Assembly: GCA_018857735.1 (NCBI GenBank)
Contig: JABMCL010003549.1
Span: 367,403-431,402, forward strand
Reading direction: 5' to 3'
Origin: Alviniconcha marisindica
Taxonomy: Eukaryota > Mollusca > Gastropoda > Provannidae
DNA: 64,000 bases
Part shown: positions 36,722 to 48,700 of the stretch, one piece after another
How the letters are laid out: every line of letters begins with the position of its first letter
How positions within the stretch are numbered: the first letter of the stretch is position 1
The notes under the pieces: generated by a model
Database searches by the model: none
Seen by the model: only the letters and a program-made list of their open reading frames with translations
Told to the model about the DNA's origin: nothing
Position numbers and translations under genes: made by a program

Positions 36722-39700
36722 CAGCCATACGTCTGTCTGCATATTTGTGTTAGTGTCTGTGGTTGGTTTGGTTAAAGTCAGCTTACGGCATTATATGTGT
36801 CGGTATTGTGGCACAGCGTTTAGTGTTTAAAAGAGAAGATGAAAAAGGGTTTTGCCGTTGCATTGCTGTAGTGTTGCTATAGTGAGTGTTGTGTTGATCA
36901 GCCTCCATCTCGTGTCAGGCAGCTGGTGACACGAGTCTCAGCTATTCTCTTGTGAACAGTGGACAAGAGGGTATGGATTGCCAGCCATGTAGCTTGACAG
37001 GCCAGTGAGGTGAGCGGTGCTCAAAGGGGGTGCCTGTTTTGTTGATCTGCAGGGAGAGTGTTCTGCTGAACGCCTTTTCTGTGTGGAAACAAGCCTTCAC
37101 TCACAGCAAAGATGTCCGCCTTATGGAACGCATGGTTAGTCACCTCAGTTTTTTATTTCTACTGCCATACTTGTAGCTCAGTTACAATTGCTTGACTACC
37201 AAACTTGTAGCTTGGTTACAATTTCACCTGACTACCATACTTGTAGCTCTGCTACAGTTACATGACTACCATACTTGTAGCTTAGTTACTGTTATATAAC
37301 TATCATACTTGTAGCTCAGCTACAGCTAGTTACATGACTATCATAACTGTACCTCAGTTACAATTACCTGACTACCTTACTTGTAGTTCAGTTACAATTA
37401 CTTGACTATCATACTTGTAGCTCAGCTGCAGTTACATGACTGTTGTACTTGTAGCTCAGTTACAGTTACATAACTATCATGCTTGTAGCTCAGTTACAAT
37501 TACCTGACTATCATACTTGTAGCTCAGCTTCAGTTACCTGACTGTGATATTTGTAGCTTGGCTACAATTATCTGACTGTCATACTTTTAGCTCAGCTACA
37601 GTTACATGACTATCGTACTTGTAGCTCAGTTACAGTTATATAACTGTCATACTTGTAGCTCAGTTACAATTACCTGACTGTTATGTTTGTAGCTCAGCTA
37701 CAATTACCTATCATACTTGTAGCTCAGTTACAATTACCTGACCATCATACTTGTGGCACATGGTTGTTCACTATTTCTGTTTGCTCGCTGTGCAGGTCTG
37801 CCTGTGTTGGTGTGATTCACCTAGTCTTGCGTCATGAGGGTGTGGTGGTCCCCTGGTACTTCCCCCATCTGTGTAACTCTACCACTGTTGGTTGTTTTAC
37901 AGGCTCTGCATCGTGAGGGTGTGGTGGTCCATTGATACCTCCCCATCTGTGTAACTCTACCATTGTTGGTTGTTTTGCAGGCCATTGTGCATCGTGAGGG
38001 TGTGGTGGTCTATAGATACCTCCCCATCTGTGTAACTCTACCATTGTTGGTTGTTTTGCAGGCCATTCTGCATCGTGAGGGTGTGGTGGTCTATAGATAC
38101 CTCCCCATCTGTGTAACTCTACCATTGTTGGTTGTTTTGCAGACCATTCTGCATCGTGAGGGTGTGGTGGTCTATAGATACCTCCCTATCTGTGTAACTC
38201 TACCATTGTTGGTTGTTTTACAGGCCATTCTGCATCGTGAGGGTGTGGTGGTCTATAGGTACCTCCCCATCTGTGTAACTCTACCACTGTTGGTTGTTTT
38301 ACAGGCTCTGCATCGTGAGGGTGTGGTGGTCTATAGATACCTCCCCATCTGTGTAACTCTACCACTGTTGGTTGTTTTACAGGCCATTCTGCATCGTGAG
38401 GGTGTGGTGGTCCATTGATACCTCCCCATCTTTGTGTAACTCTACCATTGGAGGTTGTTTTACAGGCTCTGCATCGTGAGGGTGTGGTGGTCTATAGATA
38501 CCTCCCCATCTGTGTAACTCTACCACTGTTGGTTGTTTTACAGGCCATTCTGCATCGTGAGGGTGTGGTGGTCCATTGATACCTCCCCATCTTTGTGTAA
38601 CTCTACCATTGGAGGTTGTTTTACAGGCTCTGCATCGTGAGGGTGTGGTGGTCCATTGATACCTCCCCATCTGTGTAACTCTACCACTGTTGGTTGTTTT
38701 GCAGGCCATTCTGCATCGTGAGGGTGTGGTCCATTGATACCTCCCCATCTGTGTAACTCTACCATTGTTGGTTGTTTTACAGGCTCTGCATCGTGAGGGT
38801 GTGGTGGTCCATTGATACCTCCCCATCTGTGTAACTCTACCATTGGAGGTTGTTTTACAGGCTGTGCATCGTGAGGGTGTGGTGGTCCATTGATACCTCC
38901 CCATCTGTGTAACTCTACCATTGGAGGTTGTTTTACAGGCTGTGCATCGTGAGGGTGTGGTGGTCCATTGATACCTCCCCATCTGTGTAACTCTACCACT
39001 GTTGGTTGTTTTGCAGGCCATTGTGCATCGTGAGGGTGTGGTGGTCTATAGATACCTCCCCATCTGTGTAACTCTACTGTTGTTGGTTGTTTTGCAAGCC
39101 ATTCTGCATTGTGAAAGTTTGGTGGTCCATTGATACCTCCCCACCTGTGTAACTCTACCACTGTTGGTTGTTTTGCAGGCCATTCTGCATCGTGAGGGTG
39201 TGGTGGTCTATAGATACCTCCCCATCTGTGTAACTCTACCATTGTTGGTTGTTTTACAGGCCATTCTGCATCGTGAGGGTGTGGTGGTCCACTCCTACTT
39301 TCAGTACTGGAGAGCTGCTCTGGCTGTGGTTCTGCAGGAACGGGACAAGGAGGTCAGTCAGCACTCTGGATCATAGATAGCAGACTGGTTAGCTCGTAAC
39401 ACAGACCACACTGATGTGGGTGCCCATCAAAATTTCATCCCCTCCCCTGAAAAATGAAAAAAAGAAGAGAAGAATATGAAAAATATTAGCTCCTTCATGG
39501 ACAGTTTTTTTTGGTAAGATTTCTCAAACTTTTGATGGCCATAATTTCTATTGAGCTTTACATTTTCATACCAGTGTCAGTGACCTTGATCAAATTTTAA
39601 GGTCAGAGTGATGATAGAAATGCAAAAATGGAAATGTAGTTTTTTTTGACAAGTTCATATCCAGTAGAATTTGAACATGGCATGATTCATACACATCAGG

Positions 39701-42700
39701 AGCACCATGCTCTAGGTAACCTCAGCATATGTTTCAGATATAACTGACATTTCTTGAGGCTATGAAACCTTAATGTTGCCATTTTTGCAGGATGCTGTTT
39801 TAGGTGGGTTCTTTCAGATCTGAATGATGATATCCTGTATTGGGCTTCACACATCTGCATCAGGTTTACTGACATTGATTTGCAGTCCGTATCAGGAGAG
39901 AGAAAACTAGTGAAACACACAGCTGTTCCCAGAGGCCTGTTTAGTTGGAGCAAGGCTGGTCTATTTTGGGCGTTGGTCAGAGCCAATACCCCAGAATCTA
40001 GGTCAGCTGTGCAGGTGGCCCCACTTGAGATATGGACAGCTGAGCGGTCCTGGTGCGGACATGCTGTTGCAGCTGCCAGCAGTAAATTATACAGCTGTCT
40101 TTCACCCCCTCCCTCCCCAGCAACATTTTACCACAGAGTCGGACAGCAGACCATTGTAAAAGTCTTATTTTGAAGTTTACATGGACACCAAACATGCCTG
40201 GTACAATAGTTTTAGTTTTCATTCAGCAACGAATCCATTTAGTGCAAACCAACAATCTGTGCATGGTACACACACAAAAAGTATGAAGTACACAACGACA
40301 TTGTGAGGTGCACAGACTTTTCTCAGGAAATCAACATGCATACGTTACAACATTAATATATCCACTACAGGAAACCTTCACTTAAAATTGGGCTGCACTC
40401 TCCAGAAACTCCCAAGGTGGGGTGTAAATGATACTCCATTTTGGCAACAGAGCCATTTCATGCAAACTATTGGACTGTAGAGAGTAGTTGGTACACACAT
40501 AAAAGGTTTGAAAGACACCAACACTGTGAGGTGCATAGACTTTTCTCAGCAAAACAACTTGCATACATCACAACATCAATATATCCACTACAGAAAACCT
40601 TCACTTAAAATCAGGCCCGACTCTCCAGAAGCCCCCCAGAGTGTGTAAAGAGCACTACACATGTGGCAATCCAGCCAAGTGGAAAGTGAGAGGGCAGCCG
40701 GCTAGTACTGAGTACTGACCACCGCTGGTACTGACCTAGATTCCACGGACAGAGCAGATGTGCGTGGGGAGCTAACAGTAGCTCAGCCAGTGAGCAGCTA
40801 AAGCACCCGATTTGAAGCCTAGGGAACAGCCGTGCACTGAAAAGTTTTATTTTGCTGTTTTTACTGTGTGTTGACAGAGTGTGTGTTCGACATGCTTGGT
40901 GTTGTTGACAGAGTGTGTGTTCGTCATGCTTGGTGTTGTTGACCGAGTGTGTGTTCGTCATGCTGGGTGTTGTTGACAGAGTGTGTGTTCGACATGCTTG
41001 GTGTTGTTGACAGAGTGTGTGTTCGTCATGCTTGGTGTTGTTGACAGAGTGTGTGTTCGTCATGCTTGGTGTTGTTGACAGAGTGTGTGTTCGACATGCT
41101 TGGTGTTGTTGACAGAGTGTGTGTTCGTCATGCTTGGTGTTGTTGACCGAGTGTGTGTTCGTCATGCTGGGTGTTGTTGACAGAGTGTTTGTCATGCGTG
41201 GTGTTGTTGACAGAGTGTGTGTTCGTCATGCTTGGTGTTGTTGACCGAGTGTGTGTTCGTCATGCTTGGTGTTGTTGACAGAGTGTTTGTCATGCGTGGT
41301 GTTGTTGTCAGAGTGTGTGTTCATCATGCGTGGTGTTGTTGACAGAGTGTTCGTCATGCGTGGTGTTGTTGTCAGAGTGTGTGTTTGTCATGCTTGGTGT
41401 TGTTGACAGAGTGTGTGTTCGTCATGCTTGGTGTTGTTGACCGAGTGTGTGTTCGTCATGCTGGGTGTTGTTGACAGAGTGTTTGTCATGCGTGGTGTTG
41501 TTGTCAGAGTGTGTGTTCGTCATGCGTGGTGTTGTTGACAGAGTGTTCGTCATGCGTGGTGTTGTTGTCAGAGTGTGTGTTCGTCATGCTTGGTGTTGTT
41601 GACAGAGTGTGTGTTTGTCATGCGTGGTGTTGTTGACAGAGTGTGTGTTCGTCATGCGTGGTGTTGTTGACAGAGTGTGTGTTCGTCATGCGTGGTGTCT
41701 GTGGTTGCTGCAGGTGGATGCGGAGGCCCACTACAGAGCAGCACTGTGCCGCTCTCACTTGCTGGCCTGGAGCCAACATGTCCGGGAACTCAGGAAAGGG
41801 TGAGGGAGTTAAACCAGTCCTTTCGTTACATAACTGCTCTTTTGTGGGTACGGGTTCTGGGGGTCAGAGGTGCTGGTTATAACAACAGTTAACAAGTTTG
41901 ACTTTTCCATCTCTCAGGTAGACATCCCAGATCCCTCAAAACAGCCACGAAACATTTGGATGAAAGATTGCTCCTCTGTTTTCTGTTAGTTTTCAAAGCA
42001 AAGTGCATCTGCAGAAAGGTCGTTTTACTTAATCAGCAACACTTACAGTTCCTGATGAGTGGGGGGGGGGGGGGGGGGGGTTGGACTTGTTTAACGCCAA
42101 GTTGTCTGCAAGAGGTATGGGTGCAGACCATGATCCCTACAGGTGAAGGGAGAGGGAAGTATACCTACTCTGCACTGTAGTATACCTGCTCTGCACTGTA
42201 GTATACCTGCTCTGCACTGTAGTATACCTGCTCTGCACTGTAGTATACCTGCTCTGCACTGTAATATACCTGCTCTGCACTGTAGTATACCTGCTCTGCA
42301 CTGTAGTATACCTACTCTGCACTGTAGTATACCTGCTCTGCACTGTAGTATATCTGCTCTGCACTGTAACTGTAGTATACCTGCTCTGCACTGTAGTATA
42401 TCTGCTCTGCACTGTAGTATACCTGTAGTTTAACGCCAAGTTGTCTGCAAGAGGTATGGGTGCAGACCATGATCCCTACAGGTGAAGGGAGAGGGAAGTA
42501 TACCTACTCTGCACTGTAGTATACCTGCTCTGCACTGTAGTATACCTGCTCTGCACTGTAGTATACCTACTCTGCACTGTAGTATACCTGCTCTGCACTG
42601 TAATATACCTGCTCTGCACTGTAGTATACCTGCTCTGCACTGTAGTATACCTACTCTGCACTGTAGTATACCTGCTCTGCACTGTAGTATATCTGCTCTG

Positions 42701-45700
42701 CACTGTAACTGTAGTATACCTGCTCTGCACTGTAGTATATCTGCTCTGCACTGTAGTATACCTGCTCTGCACTGTAGTATACCTGCTCTGCACTGTAATA
42801 TACCTGCTCTGCACTGTAGTATACCTGCTCTGCACTGTAGTATACCTGCTCTGCACTGTAGTATACCTGCTCTGCACTGTAGTATACCTGCTCTGCACTG
42901 TAGTATACCTGCTCTGCACTGTAGTATACCTACTCTGCACTGTCTCCACCAGAATCTTTCAGCATTAAGATGGACAGCAGCGGGAGCCATTTTAACACAC
43001 ATGACTGTATCCTTACACCACAACTTTTGAAGAGTCAAAGCAGACTTGAACCATTGTCCATCTGCTTACAAGTCTTATGCTTAATGGCTGGACCAAACAA
43101 ACTCATTAACAACAAGAGGGGGGAAAAGAGTACACAGTGAGTTTTATAAAGAAAGGGGAAGATTTTGGGGGAGAAAAGTATGCAGGTATAACTTGGAAAT
43201 GTCTTCATTTGAGAATTGTCAGTTTTTATAAATTTGAATTTTGACAGTGTGGCTGTGCTTGATGCAAAGGGTTAGTTTGTTTTCATGTAAGTGTTAAGCA
43301 TCTGACTGTCATCAGCTGTCACAGGGAGGAGGAGACAAGGTGTACTTGCCATGTGTGTACTGACTGTGGTGTTATGTCTGTTGTCAGGTGCAGGGAAGAC
43401 AAGGCAAGGTGTACTTGCCATGTGTGTACTGACTGTGGTGTTATGTCTTGTCAGGTGCAGGGAAGACAAGGCAAGGTGTACTTGCCATGTGTGTACTGAC
43501 TGGTGTCATGTCTGTTGGCAGGCGCCTGCAGGGAAGACAAGGCAAGGTGTACTTGCCATGTGTGTACTGACTGGTGTTATGTCTGTTGTCAGGTGCAGGG
43601 AAGACAAGGCAAGGTGTACTTGCCATGTGTGTACTGACTGTGGTGTTATGTCTTGTCAGGTGCAGGGAAGACAAGGCAAGGTGTACTTGCCATGTTTGTA
43701 CTGACTGTGGTGTCATGTCTGTTGGCAGGCGCAGGGAAGACAAGGCAAGGTGTACTTGCCATGTTTGTACTGACTGTGGTGTCATGTCTGTTGTCAGGTG
43801 CAGAGAGGACAAGGCAAGGTGTACTTGCCATGTTTGTACTGACTGTGGTGTCATGTCTGTTGTCAGGTGCAGAGAGGACAAGGCAAGGTGTACTTGCCAT
43901 GTTTGTACTGACTGTGGTGTCATGTCTGTTGGCAGGCGCCTGCAGGGAAGACAAGGCAAGGTGTACTTGCCATGTTTGTACTGACTGTGGTGTTATGTCT
44001 GTTGTCAGGTGCAGAGAGGACAAGGCAAGGTGTACTTGCCATGTGTGCATGTACTGACTGTGGTGTCATGTCTGTCTGTAGTGAGGTGTAGGGAGGACAA
44101 GGCAAGGTGTACTTGCCATGTGTGCATGTACTGACTGTGGTGTCATGTCTGTTGTCAGGTGCAGAGAGGACAAGGCAAGGTGTACTTGCCATGTGTGCAT
44201 GTACAGACTGTGGTGTCATGTCTGTCGGTTGTCAGGTGCAAAGAGGACAAGGCAAGGTGTACTTGCCATGTGTGCATGTACTGACTGTGGTGTCATGTCT
44301 GTCTGTTGTCATGCATAAAGAGGACAAGGCAAGGTGTACTTGCCATGTGTGCATGTACTGACTGTGGTGTCATGTCTGTCTGTTGTCATGTGCAAAGAGG
44401 ACAAGGCAAGGTGTACTTGCCAAGTATGCATGTACTGACTGTGGTGTCATGTCTGTCTGTTGTCATGTGCAAAGAGGACAAGGCAAGGTGTACTTGCCAA
44501 GTGTGCATGTACTGACTGTGGTGTCTGTCTGTTGTCATGTGCAAAGAAGACAAGGCAAGGTGTACTTGCCAAGTATGCATGTACTGACTGTGGTGTCATG
44601 TCTGTCTGTTGTCAGGTGCAAAGAGGACAAGGCAAGGTGTACTTGCCATGTGTGCATGTACTGACTGTGGTGTCATGTGCAAAGAGGACAAGGCATGGTG
44701 TACTTGCCAAGTGTGCATGTACTGACTGTGGTGTCTGTCTGTTGTCATGTGCAAAGAGGACAAGGCAAGGTGTACTTGCCAAGTATGCATGTACTGACTG
44801 TGGTGTCATGTCTGGCAGGTGCAGGGAGGAGGATGCAAGGTGTACTCATGTTTGTATGTACCGACTGAGCTGTCATATCTGCCTGTTGTCAATTGCAGGG
44901 AGGAAGATGAGGTGAAGTCTCTACGCCACCGCTACCTGACTGTGTTGAAACGATCTCTGACTGCATGGAAACAGGTACTGGCCACAGGTTGAGGTTTCAT
45001 TAATAGCCTGTATAAAAGGATGAGTTTAATACTCACATTGTGTGTGTGTGTGTGCAAATTGTGTGTAAAATTAACAGTTTGGGGATGTAGGGAAGGAACT
45101 TTAAAGCAAATTATTGCTAGCCTGTTAACCACTGAGAAAATGGCAGGAATGTAAAAAAGCAACATGCTTTACAGTGTGCAGTTTGGTTCAGTTCAAAACG
45201 GTATCTGTGTTCTCAGAACACATCATCTCTCAGAAGTTTCCTCAGTGTTGCATTTGAAACGATTCCAATGTTTGTCCGACTGACGAGGGCCCTCTCTTGT
45301 CCTTTCTGAGGAAGATTGTCAAGCACTTCCTCTTTCCACGCCTCTCTCCTCCAGGCATTCAGTGTCCTTGGCTTTGTGCCCACAGGTAGTGTCTCAAGCT
45401 CCTCAACACTTTAGATCTTCCTAGACACAAACCACTTGTGATGGTTGCTTTGCCCACCAATGTATCTGCTCTGTCATTATTCTTCACTTGGGCATGTCCA
45501 GGGCAATACTCCTACAGGAGTTTTCAAGTTGGATGTTGAACATTGAGCCATGCATGTCTGGGCTTCCCATCCAACTTTTCACTTTTTCTAGCAAGCTCAT
45601 AGAATGCGTGAAGATGATGGCAGTGACGCTGGTCTGACTGTCACAACCCAGCGGGCGACTGCTTCCACTGCCATTGTCAAGCTGGAGTTCAAGCTGTGCA

Positions 45701-48700
45701 GTGCACATAACACTGTTGACGTTAACTGTAGGGGTTGTGAACATGAGCTGATAGGCCCAACATCACAAACCTGTTTTAATGTCAGCTGGACACAAACAGA
45801 CCTGTTTTAAGGTCAGCTGGACACCACAAACCTGCTTTAAGGTCAGCTGGACACAAACAGACCTATTTTAATGTCAGCTGGACACAAACAGACCTATTTT
45901 AAGGTCAGCTGGACACCACAAACCTGCTTTAAGGTCAGCTGACACCACAAACCTGTTTTACGGTCAGCTTGACACCCAAAACCTGTTTTAAGGTCAGATG
46001 GACACCACAAACCTGTTTTAAGGTCAGCTGGACACCACAAACCTATTTTACAGTCCACTGGACACCACAAACCTGTTTTAAGGTTAGTTGGACACCACAA
46101 ACCTGTTTTAAGGTCAACTGACACCACAAACCTGTTTGAAGGTCAGCTGGACACCACAAACCTGTTTTAAGGTCAGTGACACCACAAATCCATTTTAAGG
46201 TCATCTGGACACCACAAATCCATTTTAAGGTCATCTGGACACCACAAACCTGTTTTAAAGTCAGCTGGACACCATAAACCTGTTTTAAGGTCAGCTGGGT
46301 GCCACAAACCTGTTTTAAGGTCAGCTGGACACCACAAACCTGTTTTAAGGTCAGCTGGACACCACAAACCTGTTTTAAGGTCAGCTGGACACCACAAACC
46401 TGTTTTAAGGTCAGCTGAATGCAGTTTGGCTTTCTTTGACACGTCCTCTCCACTTTTGACATATTCACTGTCATTTCTGAGGACATATTCACTGTCATTT
46501 TTCAGGACGTATTTACTCTCATTTCTCAGGACTGTGATTGTTTCAGCATGTGACATAATCACCGTCATTTCTGAGGACACATTCATTGATGTTTCTAAGG
46601 ACATATTCACTGTCATTTGAATGAATGAAATTGTGTATATATATATATATCTAGCACATTAAAAACTTCCGCACAAAACCTTGTGTGTTCACAGTGCCAA
46701 ATACACACAGGACTGTGATTGGTTCAGCATGTGACATATTCACTGTCATTTCTGAGGACATATTTACTGTCATTTCTGAGGACTTATTCGTTGTCATTTC
46801 TCAGGACAGTAATTTGTTCAGCCAGTGACCTATTCATTGTCATTTTTTCAGGACTGTGATTGGTCCAGCATGTGACATATTCACTGTAATTTCTGAGGAC
46901 ATATTTACTGTCATTTCTGAGGACTGGTTGGTTCAACCAATAAGCCCAAGTAGAACAGTCTTTGGCAGCATGTTTGGCTGCTTTTGGCAGAGTGTCCAAG
47001 GTGAAGAGTGCCTGGAAACTGATTCTGTTGTCCCACTGTGGCATTTTCCCAGTGAGGATTCTAGATTGTTTGCATTGTTGATGTAATTATACAGTGTCTC
47101 TGTCTGCATTGTCAGTACATATTGTTTGTAGTGTCAGTATACACAGTGTCTGTGTCTGCATTGTCAGTACCTATTGTTTGTATTGTCAGGATACAGTGTC
47201 TGTGTCTGCATTGTCAGTACGTATTGTTTGTATTGCCAGTATAGACAGTGTCTGTGTCTGCCTTGTCAGTACATATTGTTTGTAATTGTAATGTCAGTAT
47301 ATAGTGTCTGTATATACATTGTTAGTACATATTGTTTGTATTGCCAGTATAGACAATGTCTGTGTCTGCCTTGTCAGTACATATTGTTTGTATTGTCAGT
47401 ATAGATAACGTCTGTGTCTGCCTTGTCAGTATGTACAAGAGCGGAGGCGGAAACACATGCTTCAGACACGAGCTCAACGCCACCTGCGTCAGAGGCTGTG
47501 TCATCAGAGCATGGTGGCCTGGAAAAAGTACGTCAGCCACAACAGGAACATCAACACGGCTGCCCACAACAAGTACCTGGCCAAGTGTCAGCAAACGCTC
47601 AGGTAAATGAACATCATGACAGGTACCTGGGAAGGTGTCAGTAAGCACTCAACTTGTTATAGGACATAGTACCCAGTACCTGGCTAGGTGTGAGCAACAG
47701 CTTAGGTGGGTGACATAGTGTACCTGGCTAGGTGTGAACGGAAGCTTAGGTCGGTGACATAGTGTACCTGGCTAGGTGTGAACGGAAGCTTAGGTTGGTG
47801 GCATAGTGCCAAGTACCTGGCTAGGTGCGAACAATAGCTTAGGTCACTGGCATAGTGCCAAGTACCTGGATAGGTGTGAACAGTGGCTTCGGTTGGTGGC
47901 ATAGTGCCAAGTACCTGGCTAGGTGTGAACAATAGCTTAGGTCACTGGCATAGTGCCAAGTACCGGGTTAGATGTGGACAATAGCTTAGGTTGGTGGCTT
48001 AGTGCCAAGTACCGGGTTAGGTGTGAACACAAGTTTAGGTTGGTGGCATAGTGCCAAGTACCTAGCTAGGTGTGAACAATGGCTTAGGTTGGTGGCATAG
48101 TGCCAAGTACCGGGTTAGGTGTGAACACAAGTTTAGGTTGGTGGCATAGTGCCAAATACCTGGCTAGGTGTGAACACTAGCTTAGGTCGGTGGCATAGTG
48201 CCAAGTACCTGGCTAGGTGTGAACACTAGCTTAGGTTGGAGGCATAGTGCCAAGTATCTAGTTAGGTGTGAACAATAGCTTAGGTCACTGGCATAGTGCC
48301 AAGTACCTGGCTAGGTGTGAACAAAAGCTTAGGTTAGTTAACATAGTAACAAGTACCTAATAATCATTGACATTTATAAAGCACTTAGTCAGGTGTAAGC
48401 TAACATTCAGGTCAGTGGATATAGTAACAATTACCTAACTAGTTGTGAACAAATGCCCAGGTCAGTGGATATGGTGACTGGTACTTAACTAGATGTGAAC
48501 AAATGCATGGTGACAGGTACTTAACTTAAGAGGGGGCGGGGATAGCTCAGTGGTTAGAGCACCGGACTCATGATTGAAAGGTCGCGGGTTCGAATCCCTG
48601 CAGGAGCGGCGGGAGAATTTTCTTCTCCAGGGTCGACTTTCTGTGCTGACTCTTATTTCAGTATCCGTTCCACCCCCGTGTTACCACAGTAGCACATAAA

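Noticed and set aside
48535..48608. Functional tRNA gene
   Set aside because: A and B boxes are good, but the sequence continues into a SINE body and tail and the acceptor-stem pairing is poor; it is a SINE head.
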